From Planoprotostelium fungivorum (taxonomy: Eukaryota; Evosea; Variosea; Cavosteliida; Cavosteliaceae), in assembly GCA_003024175.1 (NCBI GenBank), contig MDYQ01000140.1:1-64000 (forward strand): DNA of 64,000 nucleotides, given 5' to 3'. Position numbers and translations under genes: made by a program. The notes beneath the pieces were generated by a model. The model was not told the DNA's origin, ran no database searches, and saw nothing but the letters and a program-made list of their open reading frames with translations. Shown here one piece after another: positions 23,401-34,816 of this stretch. Each line of letters opens with the position of its first letter. Position 1 is the first letter of the stretch.

Positions 23401-24426
23401 ACGGCCGTTTCGAAATCCAACCTCCCCGTGCCCTCTTGGTGTCCACAGGGCCCCATCCAATTGAGACGAATCCTCGCGAGAGAACTAGACATCAACGGCA
23501 TCGTCACCCGTCCGGTCATCCAGGCCATCACACAATCACTGACAGACGACCACCCCTACAAGACGAAGCTAGAAGGATACGGTGGTAAGACACAAGAGGC
23601 TCTCGACGCTTACGAGAGAGACATCGTCAAGAACGGAATCAACGTCGTCGAACTATTAAGTGGCCTACCCGATGTCAGAGTGCCTCTCAATGTGCTGCTG
23701 GGTGTGCTTCCCACACTGAAGAAGAGATCGTACAGCATCTCTTCTTCTCCAAAGAGAGAGAGTGGTAAGCTGACACTCTCCGTCGGACAAGTCTTCTTCA
23801 AGACGGCGACCGGTAGGGAACACAGTGGAGTCGCGTCTGTCTACCTCGGTCGATTGAAAGAGGGTGGTAGAATCGATGCGCACGTTGTGACGTCACCGAT
23901 GAGGTACCCCACGCATCACATGACCCCCATCATCTGCGTCTGTAACGGCACTGGCTTGGCACCTTTCCGTGGTTTCTTGCAAGAGAGAGAACATCTGAAG
24001 CAGCTGCACGGCGAAGTCGGCCCGTTTCACCTCTTCTTCGGTTGTAGATCGAAAAAGGAAGATTTTATTTACGAGGGAGAGCTGGTCGACTATGAAGAGA
24101 GAGGATTGCTCACACTGCACGTTGCCTTCTCGAGAGATCAAGACGAGAAAATTTACGTGCAGCACAAGATGAGAGAGCGGGAGGTGACTCATCTCACGTC
24201 TTAGAAGATGAGCTGAAGAACGAGACAGGAGTTGATCGCGGATGTTCTCTTGAATCGAGACGGAAGATTTTACGTCTGCGGTGACGCCAGGACGATGGCC
24301 AGGGACGTGCAAGAGGAATTGAGACGGATCATGGCAAAGTTCTCCGGCATCACGGCAGAGGAGGCAAAGACAAAGTTCGTTCATATGATTCAAGAAGAGA
24401 GGGTCGTTCTCGATGTGTGGGGATAA
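20491..24426 (+). CDS. Self-sufficient cytochrome P450-reductase fusion (CYP102/CYP505 type)
   Basis: One gene encodes a heme monooxygenase fused to its own diflavin reductase, as in bacterial BM3 and fungal P450foxy. The start has a good context (CCACCATGG). The P450 part shows LQKQYGPLVRLKFLG, the I-helix ILVAGHKTS, the ExxR motif KETLRMHPP, and the heme loop IPFGGHHRTCLGN with its axial cysteine. After a charged linker come the FMN domain (ILYGSNTGTCKDFA, FGVGNSQW) and the FAD/NADPH domain (YEAGDHLEIT, RSYSISSSP, CNGTGLAPFRGF, FGCRSKKEDF, FYVCGDARTMA), with the end VVLDVWG as in CPRs. It would hydroxylate fatty acids or similar chains using NADPH; this is inference from the family. The first exons (20.5-20.8 kb), which have no clear membrane anchor, are uncertain. 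Introns interrupt both halves. Confidence 0.9.
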
Positions 24427-24710
24427 ACGAACGTCACGAGCTGATGATATGGACGTTGCAGAGGACGCCAGTCGGTCATGAATAAATTGTAGAGGAAATG
24501 GCGAAACCTGTCAGGTTTGCAAGACAAGAGACAGATGAAAGGCAACTATGTTCATGAATGTAGTAGAAGACGAGTGTGACTGAAAGAGATGGTCGACCAA
24601 TTATTTGTTAATCGCAGAGATTACTTTTTCGCTCGTTGTAGATGTTGAATGGTAAGATAGTCCTGGAACGTCACAAACATACGACAGACACTCACCAACA
24701 CACATCACCC

Positions 24711-26187
24711 ATGTCATCTGTGAAGACTTCTATTTTGGACGAAGACGGGAAAAGGCTGCTCCCTCGATATCTTCCACCTAATTACAAGACGGCTGCTCGT
24801 TTGGAGTTGTTTCCTTACATCCAACGTGTATGTAACTATTGGATATACATACACGTTGAACTGAATTGCAAAACCTGATGGATGACACACATTCTCTAAA
24901 TGAGAGAGCCGAAGCCATCGAAGTATTCTTTCTATTGATCAACACTCCACTGGTGCATCTCATTCCTCTTGGATTTCCTAGACGAGCTCACAAGAGTTGG
25001 AGGTGATCTTTTAAACATCTCTTCTTACGTTGAGCTCAATAGGGCGTTCGTGGCGGGGAAACACATCGAAGGGGCTATGGCAGCAGCTTTGTGTGCCATC
25101 ATGGACGAATCTGTGAGATCGCCGTGCATTTCTCCTTCTAATCATGCCACAGATCGAACTCGACTTATCAACATTCGTAGAACACCTCCAATTCAACGAA
25201 TATCACACCTCGAACGGTCTGTGTTCTGTGTTTTATTCTTACTTCATCACCGAAAAGTGGGTCATTCCCTCACATCGTGCACTCACTCGTCACAGTTCGG
25301 GTAGAAATACTGCAGACGAAGCCGAAGCCATTTCAGACCAGCACTGTCAACAGATCTTCGATGCCATCCTCTCTGTGATGATACAGGTGATAGACGTAGA
25401 ATCACCTCCTCTTAACCTTCGTAGTCTCGGGTGCAGGATGCGGTTCCCCAGTATATTCCGGAGATCATCACCTTCCTCCGATCCCATCTCGAATCACCCA
25501 TCATCCGGTCGTCCTGGATCGAAAGACTCTGTGACATCGATGCCATCGAAAGACTCACCTTCTTCCTCACCGCGCGGGAATGTGAAGACATCGCCCTGCC
25601 GAATCGGATCATGACCACGGCGAGATTGATCTTGGCCGTGGTGGAGGTCCGTCCGTCCGCCTTCCAAGACGTGACATTCTTACCACTTCTCTTGAAACAC
25701 GTCAGCCTATACGAGGACAACAGAGAGTTCGTGTCGGTGGTGAGATGTCTCCATCATACAACACCTCACCATCGCAGACGGCAGACATCATGCGGCTGCG
25801 GATGAGAGAGGAGATGAAGGGAGTTCTCTTCTTCTCCGTGAAGAGCAGCGTGAAGACGTTCGCCATTCTCATGTGGTGGATCGATCGGGTGGCATCTTTT
25901 TTCGACACTCGATTTGGCGTACCGAGAGGTGTTCCGGTGAGTCGAAGTGATGACGTGTGATGACGTCAACAGATCAAGCCACAGAGAGTGTGTGCCACGT
26001 GTGGAAAGGTCGGCGTCAAGTCAAAGTGAGAGGGAGGGGAGGAGACAGGAGTGACTGGTTGTAGATGCTCTCGATGTGAGAAGGCGAGATACTGCGGCAG
26101 AGAGTGTCAGTTGGCTCACTGGAAGGAACACAAGAGAGAATGCAAATCAGAGTCAGATGCAACACAGAACAAGGAGAATGTGAAATA
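24711..26187 (+). CDS. MYND zinc-finger protein, copy 1
   Basis: Starts MSSVKTSILDEDGKRLLPRY and continues YLPPNYKTAARLELFPYIQR. A helical middle follows (FLDELTRVGGDLLN, FVAGKHIEGAMAAALCAI, QQIFDAILSVM). It ends in a MYND zinc finger split by an intron: CATCGKVGVKSK, then CSRCEKARYCGREC and HWKEHKREC, with all eight metal ligands visible. MYND fingers bind proline-rich peptides. No SET domain is seen, so it is not an obvious methyltransferase. It lies head to tail with a second copy. The last about 185 bp, including the intron, are nearly identical to that copy while the rest has diverged. The function is unknown. Confidence 0.75.
25958..26143. repeat. Near-identical MYND segment, copy 1 (gene-conversion tract)
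   Basis: Matches 28654-28839 with about nine differences by eye. The match covers the end of one intron, the first MYND exon, the next intron and most of the second MYND exon. The identity spans introns, which coding constraint alone cannot explain. Confidence 0.75.
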
Positions 26188-26363
26188 AATCCAGGATGTT
26201 TGTAAAGAACATGATGAGATCGCGATAATCTCATCACGTGCACGTTTCTGTTCTCACAGTCATTTTGAATCGGTGCATTTATTAGATTCTCATTGTAGAT
26301 GTAAGTGTCAGAAAACGTCAGCGACACACGGCAGACTCTGACAAAAACAGCAACGCACGACTC

Positions 26364-28861
26364 ATGCAATCCAACACCAACGCCGACTGGAGTGTCACCG
26401 AAGAACTCGATGCAGAACAGAGAAGACTCTTGACTCAATATCTGCCCAGTGATTACAAGACAGCCTCTCATTCCAAGCTCGCTCCTCACATCAAAGTCGT
26501 GTGTAACGATCGCATACATCCACCAGATAACTTTCGACAGCTGTATGAACAGATGAACCCCGCACGCCCCCTACAACAGAGGTTCGAGGCTACCACTGTG
26601 ACTCGCCTGTTGATGGTAACCCCTCTGCTCGTTCTCTTCCATCGTGGCTTTCATCGTGCCGTTTTAGAGGGATGGAGGTGATCTGGACATCTCTTCCTCC
26701 ATTCTAATTCGCACAGAGCTTTCGTAAAAGACAGACATCTCAAAGGAGCCAAACTCTCCATCGATTTGTTAATGGTGTTCCACGAGATCCCTCCTGTGAG
26801 ATGGACTCGGACCATTATCTGATTCTAATCACCCGCAGGTGGAAAGAGACAACATAAGGACTCTTGTGGAACATTTCAAGTTGAACGACCCAAAGTCTTT
26901 CTACCCCCTCACTTTCAGGAATGGGTATTTGAGTATCGCATTCCATCGAATACTCACTCATTTCGGATGATACTCACTCATCAATACTCATTCTAGCTAG
27001 ATATGATGCGGTACGTTCATTCACCACATGATGGCAACACATGTCACATCACATCACCAATCACATCGTGTGATGAAGACGATCACGCACGATCCACCTT
27101 CATTGATGCAATATCCTTCGTCTTGTTGTTGGACTCCTGCTCGGATGTCCCTTCCTCTCTCAGATGGGACGCCGTCTCATCGCACGTGCGATGACTACTG
27201 TCATGAGTATTTGAGTATCCTATCCTCGGGATACTCAAATATTCACTTAACAGGGGGGTCACTCACTCACTCAAATACCCATTCCTGCTCACTTTGGTTC
27301 TCCAACGCCTCCTCGACACGTAACTCCTATCGCTGTCAACCGTTGTCTCATCTCCTACAGAGGAATGTCGAAACAATACAGAGACATCTTGGGCCAGCAC
27401 AGCCGCCTCCTCTTCAATGCCACTCTCTCTGTATTGGAAGAGGTGATACCTCGACCCATCCATCTCATTCATCTCAACATCTCAGTCTCGTCACAATGAG
27501 ATCATCTTCCCGTGCTTCGCCAGCATCGTCAACTTCCTTCGTCCTTACCTGGATGATGGCGAGACATCTTGCCTCCAACAACTCTGCGACGTCAATGCCT
27601 TCGAGAGGATCACCTTCTCCCTCGATCAATCATTGAAGATGAGCCTCAAAATCAGACCAGAGATACTCCTCAACACGGTCAGATTGGCCTTAGCTATGGT
27701 GGAGGTCTGTCCTCACATCGTGACCAACAAACGATTCCTATACCACATGTCCATCCAGATCGCGGAGCTTGCCGACGGATCAACCAGAGATGAGCTCACC
27801 CAACTGGTGAACATCATCCGTCATCACGATCAACGTCTCAACGTCATCGACAGATTGCAGACATCGTGAGGCACCGGTTGAGAGTCGACGACGATGACTT
27901 GACCGTGACTCTGGGTCGCTCCTTGCAAGTTGTTACGGGCGAACTGATGGCCAGGCCCATCAAGAATGGACGCTTTCCCTCCTACACCCGATCCATCTGT
28001 GAGATGGTGCATGAGGCCGCGCTTCACCCGGCCGTGTGGAAGAGTTTTACGGAGTTCGTAAGGTCTGCTGGGATGACGAACGCGTGTTGGCTGCTGACCC
28101 CCAACATCATCCAATGCGTGACGATCACATCCGATGAATTCGTGAGCTGTCGAACGTATTTGATATCGCTGAAATGTATCAGAGGGCTGACTTTAACTCC
28201 ATGTTGGGACTGTTACTACTCCTACTACGAAAGATCCACGTGATGTCACGCATCATCTCGGCTCGCTGACGCGAATTCTACAGGGCAGCTGTGCCTCACT
28301 GCAACTGGAATCCAAAGACTTGGAGAATGTCTTCAGCGCGTTACTCTCATCTAAGGTACCTCTTAAGCTGAGATTGGACCTCATCGAGTTGTTGCATCTC
28401 GTCACGACGAACCACGAGACCTCTTTCATCGCGGCGGCAGCCAACATCTCGCAGCCTTCTCTGTTAGATTACGCGAAGGAGGTGAGAAGGAAGAGAGAAT
28501 ATGACTGATGGCGAGTTGTAGATGGTCAAATTGGCGGGAGACGAGACGATCGATCGGAGGTCGAGAGATCGAGCCCTCACTGTATCATCTTTTCTGACCG
28601 TTCCCGCCAAAAAAACGGAACCAGCAGTGGTGGGGTCTGTACGGTGATGGCGGGTGATGACGTCAACAGGTCAAGCCACAGAGAGTGTGTGCCACGTGTG
28701 GAAAGGTCGGCGTCAAGTCAAAGTGAGAGAAAGGAGAGGAGACAGGAGTGACTGGTTGTAGATGCTCTCGATGTGAGAAGGCGAGATACTGCGGCAGAGA
28801 GTGTCAAGTGGGTCACTGGAAGGAACACAAGAGAGAGTGTAGAAGCCACGAGGAGAATTGA
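26364..28861 (+). CDS. MYND zinc-finger protein, copy 2, interrupted by a transposon
   Basis: Paralogue of the gene just upstream. It begins with MQSNTNADWSVTEELDAEQR and YLPSDYKTASHSKLAPHI, continues through FVKDRHLKGAKLSIDLLM and LVEHFKLNDPKSFYPL, and ends with the MYND finger CATCGKVGVKSK / CSRCEKARYCGREC / HWKEHKREC. In the exon after FYPLT a 372-bp hAT-like element is inserted with an 8-bp target duplication. Reading across the empty site the exon would run on as TLVLQRLLDT and splice to GMSKQYRDILGQ. With the element present, the frame soon meets a stop inside the element, and no obvious splice pair removes it. The allele in this assembly is therefore probably non-functional beyond that exon, unless the element is spliced or the other allele is empty. 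Confidence 0.7.
26916..27287. mobile_element. hAT-like non-autonomous DNA element (MITE), 372 bp
   Basis: The terminal inverted repeats are 19 bp and perfect: CAGGAATGGGTATTTGAGT at the left end, its reverse complement at the right end. The eight bases CTCACTTT flank the element on both sides (26908-26915 and 27288-27295). An 8-bp duplication and termini beginning CAG are marks of the hAT superfamily. Inside is a second palindrome near 27208-27246 (GTATTTGAGTATCC and its inverse). No transposase frame is seen. The perfect repeats and target duplication suggest a young insertion. Confidence 0.85.
28654..28839. repeat. Near-identical MYND segment, copy 2 (gene-conversion tract)
   Basis: Partner of 25958-26143 at about 95 percent identity, including the intron between the two MYND exons. 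Upstream of it the two paralogues are hard to align at DNA level. Confidence 0.75.
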
Positions 28862-29118
28862 AAGGGAAGACCTGCATCTTCATCATGTGCATAAAGAACT
28901 TGACGATCGTGATCATTACGGTCTCGACGTGTATGATGTAGAGTTCAGAAATGCCAAAGACAAGAAACTGACACCACTCATGCGATGGACAGACACAGTC
29001 TAAAAACGTGAGGCGCAGTCGGACCGTTGTAAAATCAGATTCGTGATGCTTCGCCAATTTATTGTCTCTTTCGCGTCAAGACAATCCCGCACATCATCAA
29101 AAAAGCAAAGACAAGAAG

Positions 29119-31579
29119 ATGATGTCGGCCAGACTCTTCCTCTTCCTCTCTGTCTGCGTATCCTTCTCTGTGGCAGACGATTGTTACTTTCTCAACAGCT
29201 GTGAAGATGCAACACTGTCTTTCTCTCAGGTGAATAGTTGATCTCTCAGCTGTTCTGATAAGAGTCTCAGTGTTGGAACTGTACGTCAGGACAGACACTG
29301 CCGACCGCAGAATCCACAATCATCTTCCAGTCTGTGGACAATGTGACATTGTCCAATATGACCCTTGTCGTCAGGGATATACACATTCGCGACAGGTGCG
29401 GATCGCATCTACAGCCGAACATCTCATTTCTTCAATCATCGAAGCTCACCCTTTCTTCAGTCAGTTGACCTGGACCCAGTCCAACGTTTCCTCTTTCAAT
29501 TTCTTCGTAACGAGTTCTACCTTCATTCTGAATGCTTCCACCGTCCTCATTCGACAAGATCTTTCTGTCCAGTCGAATAGCAGTGACATGAGATTTATCG
29601 ACTCGACTCTATACTGCACCACGGCCTCATTCAATCTCACACGGCTGTCCTTCTCATCGGAATGGACCCATTTAAACACCTTCAACTCTACCCTCACTCG
29701 ATTGATCGGATCAACACTCAACGTCGGCTCACAAGTCGTGTGGAGTGGAGATCTGACGGCATCGTCTTCCATCGTGGTCCACATTCCAAAGGAAGACGTG
29801 CTGGTGTCCATCACATCTTCAAACTCGTCCGTCACTCTGGATGACACATCCATCATTGGTCCCCTCACTTGGTTAGCTGGATCCTTCTTCATCAGCAACT
29901 GCACTCTAGACTCCTCACCACCTTCCATCGCCCCGAACACCACATCATCCATCTCGAACACCTCTGGCCTCTTACATGCCTTCCATTGGACATACCGCAG
30001 CAGCATGTTCTACATCGGGGACACCACCATCAGTGGTACCTGGTCCCTCCAGAGTATAACCAATAACATGCTGCAACGCATCGATGGATCGTCGGCGCTC
30101 CATCTCGGAGGACGATGGGTCATCTCTGAATTAAGAGCAAAGGAATTGACTATGGACGAATTTGATCCTCACAACACGTGGATGGAACAGAACATCTTAG
30201 ATGTCCAACGTCTCATCATCCATCGGCTGGTGCTCTCAACCAGCTATTTTTACCTCAACGTGTCTCGCTCTACCTCTTACACCATCGACGAGATATATTC
30301 CGAAATCAATTCAGATTGGACGTCCACACCGGTCCGAGGCGGAATTCCGACTCATTTCTCGGACTCCATCCGGACCACCTCGGAATGCTCGAAATGGGTG
30401 TCGGACTACAACATGTCAATTGTCTACAACGAGACGGCTCTGTACGTAACCTACGTACCCCCCACTCCCAACATCACCTACGGCTGGTCCGACGGAATCT
30501 ACACGAGTTTTCTCTACGCCGGCCACTCTTACTGGAGCACATACTGCACGGACGACTATCTAGAGCATTATCATCTCATCATCGAAGATGGCGATCATCG
30601 CAGGGTCATCAACAATATTTACTTGACTTCCTCTCTCCCAGACGAGAACAGCTGCACATACAAGAAGGTCAAAGTCTATCTCGAGAGCAAGGGAGGAGGA
30701 GAGAAGACGAGATCGATACCGCTCGAGGTGGAAATTCTCCCCGCCGACGTCCTCTTTGCGAGATACTATCCGTGGGGATTCTACAACGATACAGAGAGCC
30801 GCATGACAGCTTTGGCGGGAACAGACTCTGGCAAGGTACAGATCTGGTGGAATGCAACAGAGATACCCAGCATCTGTGGCTACGAAGCACAGCAACTCTA
30901 CTTTGGCAACCAGTCGGTGGCAGTCTCCCAGGGACGATTTACGTACCGTGCCACACGGGAGCGTAAGATGAGTAGCCCTTGCGCCATTACCTACTACGCT
31001 GTCCCGGCCGTATCAGTGGTCTACACGAAGGAAGGAAGAAACATCAAGAGCTCACCGTTCGTACCACAGGATCAATCTTATCCCACATCCACCACGTACA
31101 ACTTTTACCGCAATCTCGTTCCAGTGGATGCTTCCATCACACCGGACCATTTCAACTTGCGAGTCATCCAGGCATATTCGTCATCCAATTTCAAAACACT
31201 CCAAGCGGACGACGTACCGAACATTCAATGTGCCTGCGGCAGCTTCGTTCTCGTCGTGCAGATCTACGACCTTGACGGAACCATCTTGACCTCTTTCTCT
31301 CTGTCCAAGACAATAGTGCAGACGTATACGTACATAGCTTATGGACGATATGTGATGTACGTGACGGGAGCTTGCACGTCTTCAATTTTGTTCGATTCAT
31401 ACGGAGGATACGGGAGGACCATCAGGAGTGAGCTCGTCTTGAAGGAAGAACCACCGAGTCCTCTGAGGTGGATCATTCCGGTCTCCATTGTCGGAGGCTT
31501 GATCGTAGTAGCGGGGGCTGTAGTGACCTTTATTTTGGTTAAGAAGAGGCTGAGGCACAACTACTACCGCCTGGAATGA
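29119..31579 (+). CDS. Large type I membrane glycoprotein of unknown family
   Basis: A signal peptide (MMSARLFLFLSVCVSFSVA) is followed by a short Cys-bearing segment (CYFLNSC, CWNCTSGQTLP), two small introns and one exon of over 2 kb. The ectodomain is about 730 residues, rich in Ser, Thr and N-glycosylation sites. Its first half has strand-like repeats such as STFILNASTVLIRQDLSV and SSALHLGGRWVISEL that could form a beta-helix. The second half has paired cysteines and motifs PTPNITYGWSDG, YYPWGFYND, VPVDASITPDHFNL, YGRYVMYVTGAC and GGYGRTI. A membrane helix (about 31470-31545) and a short basic tail end it (LRHNYYRLE). I do not recognise the family. A decayed relative lies on the other strand at 43.9-46.3 kb. 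A cell-surface role is inferred from the architecture. Confidence 0.75.
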
Positions 31580-31819
31580 TAAAGAAAGGGCTTGTCATTT
31601 GAGCGGGCTGACAAGTGACTATCTTCACGTAAATCGGCCTTCTCTGGTCCGTTGGCGGCCAAATGAAGAGATGCAAGAGGTCATAGAAAGAATGGAAATA
31701 TGCTGCAGATCGATTTATATCTCATTGCTCGACTTCTGCTCGGTGGCGAGAGTTGTGCACCATCCATCAACTGTTTTCAACTGAACATGTTATAGACTCG
31801 GAATTCCGCTTGTGTTGAC

Positions 31820-34593
31820 TCATTGTACAATTTGTCCGTTCAACAGGAGGTTGATGTCTTCCGGTTCAAACTCTGTCATCAAGTCCGTGAGCTGAGGACT
31901 ATTCGTTCGATGCATGGCCCGTATCTTCTCCACGTCCTTCTGCATCTCGTTCACTTCCTCTTTCAGGCGTGCCCGACTGTGTAACAGCTTCTCCAAACTG
32001 CGCAATATCCTGTTCATATCTTCAGATGGGTCACGATGATCATGAGAGACCGACTGACCTGTGCTCCATCTCCCTCACATCATCTGTACAGCTGACATCC
32101 AATGTTTCACCAAATAGGAGGAAAATGATTTCCCTGAGATGTTGAGAGGAGAGCGGCCGTCACATCTCACCTGAAGAAGGAGATGAAGAACTCGATGTCC
32201 TCTCGATCGAAATCTTCCCGCCGATTCTCTTTGTCTTTTCTCTTCGTCTGCGAACCTCGTAAGGGTCTCGCTTCGTTTGAACGTCTCACCTCTGCCCTGT
32301 GCTTCAGATTCAGCCTCTTCAATTTCTTCTCTTCTTCTTTCAGCTTCTCTTCCATCTCGGGTAACCTCGCGATCTGAGGTGTGAGCTGGTACGTCTCTCT
32401 TTCATTTCACCTCTTCTCTGTACTTTTTTGAGTCTTGCTGCCACCTTCTCTTGGCTTCTTTGTATTTGATCGTCTCCTCTTTCATCCTTCTCTCCCTCTC
32501 GGTGGCTTCGGTCTGAAGGATGACCATCTGTGCGGTCAACTCGTTCAATCTCTTCTCTTTCTCCTTCAATTTCCGTTCCATATCTAATAGCGTCAACGGA
32601 TCGAAAAGACACTATCCTCGTGATACGTGTTGATGATAAGTACACACCTCTCAATTTCACGTCCTCCTTCAGCTTTTTTTCGTTCATCTGTCCTTCTAAT
32701 TCTTGCATTCTCGCGTTCAACTCGGCCTCTATCTTCACTTCTTTCAGTGATACTTCCTTCAGGCTCTCTTTCCAAGCCCTGAATCGTTCATTCGATGAAC
32801 AGAGTCACACACTCACCTCCTATTCTCTTTCATCTTACGCTGCATGTCTTCGTTATCCAGAATCAACCTTGCCTTCTCTTCTTCTAATTGCATGACTTTC
32901 GATTCTAAATGACCCATAAAATTGTCTGATTCTTCCTATCTGTCCTTCAATCGACTCTTCACCGTTTCGACTCACCCTCCTGCCTTTACGATGCCTGTGG
33001 TTTACCGACTCCTCTTCCATCTCAGTCATTCTGGCCTCAAAATATTCTCTCATCTGTTCCTCCACCATCCACGACTCTTTCTTTGCGCTCGCAGAGACGG
33101 TCATCACTTGAGCTCTCGCGTCACTCAATTCCGATTTCAAGCTTGCGATCTCCTTCACATATCGTCACGATGTTTCCCTCTTCTCATCGTTCCCACCTTG
33201 TCTTTCAAGATCATGAGATGTTCGGACGTCTTTAAATCAGTTCTAACCTCGACGAGTCCTTCAGAAATGGTTCTCTTCTCGTTTTGCAGTTGAGTCAGAT
33301 TCTTCATTTCCATCAGTTGGATTTGTTTCGATATCAACTCACGTGTCTCGCTTGAACTAATTCCGTCTCCATTTGGACGACTCTCTCGTTCTGTTCTTTC
33401 GTGTTTCTGTGCTTCTCTTCCAGCAAGTGCATCTTGGCTTTACTCTCCACGGCCTCCCTGATCAGCTCGCGATTCTCGTGGTCCATCGCTGATTGTGTCG
33501 CCCGTAAGCTGAAAGAACGTGAGCTCGTGAGAGATAACGAGATGGATGACTTTGATGTAATATACATCTTAAAATCCTAAGTATCTCACCGGTTTAATTC
33601 GGACGCAGCGTCGCTCGTTTCCCTCTCGAACATGTCGATCCTCTCTTCTAAAAACTTGACTCTCTCCTTCACCCTCTTTAACTCCTCTTCTCTCATCTCC
33701 ACTTGCATCCTGCATCCTAGTTCAGTAAAACGAACGGAAATCTTTCAAAATCGACTCACCTCATATCTTCGTTCTGTTTGAGAAAGATCTTCTCTCCTTC
33801 TCTCTCTCTCTCGTTTCTTCTCTGTCGATCGACGTCCAATTGAACGTTGATCCTGCCCAATTCGGTCTCCACTTCGGACAGTCTGGCCCTGGCTTCTTCG
33901 TCCTTGTTGGCGGACAGTCTGCGAGACAGTCTTAGATAGAAGGAGATGTCGTCTAAGATGGTGACGCATTCGGTGGAAGGGTCTGATGCACGAGAGTGCT
34001 CCTTCTAAAAGGTTTGAGAAGAGTTGGGATGATGATGATGTTCACCGGTGCTAACTCTGATGGAGCTTCGGGTAAATCGTTTGAGTCTCGCGAGCCGTTG
34101 AGGTGTACGGGGGTTAAGGGTTGGTTTTAGGGTTTTAAGATGATCGAAAGGATATATTGTGCGAACGATCGTACGTCTGTTCTCGTTCTGACCAGTAGAC
34201 TCTTTATGTTGTTTAGCGTGTTGTATTGTGCATCAGTTCTCTGTTGCTGTCAATGGGTGAATGTTGATGTGATGACATCACCGTCTGAGATGGATGGATG
34301 TTCGATTTGAATGATGCTGACAGTCTATCTTTTCCCTTTCCTCCTCTTGTGTCTGATGACTCTGAGAGCAACGTTGATCCTGTGTGATTATTTGAATGCA
34401 ACCGCTCACCTTCTTCGGCTAGTCGTCGCAGTATCAATCCTCTTACGTGTTCGTATCGGTGTCTGACATCTTGAGCTAAAGCAGAAAAGATGATCTCTTC
34501 TGAAACTCTCAAAAGGTCTAATACGCATGCGAACTGTTCAGGCGATCCAGTGCCTCTGGCCATCAAGAGCTGTATGGGATCATCTTTGGACAT
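31820..34593 (-). CDS. Long coiled-coil protein
   Basis: Many short minus-strand exons give highly charged heptad-like sequence, for example LSANKDEEARARLSEVETEL, MQLEEKKLKRLNLKHRAEV-type runs and SLEKLLHSRARLKEEVNEMQ, ending LLLNGQIVQ at 31820. A globular exon upstream, starting at the ATG at 34593 (MSKDDPIQLLMARGTGSPEQ, then FACVLDLLRVSEEIIFSAL), ends at a GTGAGC donor. I join it to the coiled-coil exons because no in-frame ATG begins the coiled-coil part near 34.0 kb. The join is inference; they might be two genes. No motor, kinase or membrane segment is seen. A structural or cytoskeletal role is likely but unnamed. Confidence 0.55.
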
Positions 34594-34816
34594 CAGACAT
34601 CGACGGTTGAAACACCGAGTCCGTTTGAAAAAACTAAAATTAGGCGGGAGATGCTTTTCACCTCTTCTTTTATTTGGCTTTTCACTCCAGTTCATCATCT
34701 CTCGCATCATGCGTGTTCACTCACTGCATCGGACCTGTTCACTTCCATCGCACGACTCCCCTTCGATGATTCATTCGATGGAAGCTGATGACATTAGAGC
34801 TCTGCGTAACAGATAT

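Noticed and set aside
26916-27287. The MYND-gene insertion read as an introner (transposon acting as intron)
   Set aside because: No GT donor at its left edge or AG acceptor at its right edge was found that would restore the frame, so splicing out is not supported.
30178-30966. 262-codon open frame inside the membrane glycoprotein gene
   Set aside because: Shadow of the main exon in another frame; Arg/His-rich and without motifs, while the main frame has signal peptide, glycosylation sites and a membrane helix.
29119-31579. Membrane glycoprotein as a virus-derived envelope gene
   Set aside because: No capsid, polymerase, integrase or terminal repeats nearby; introns and a host-like signal peptide and tail make a host surface protein more likely.
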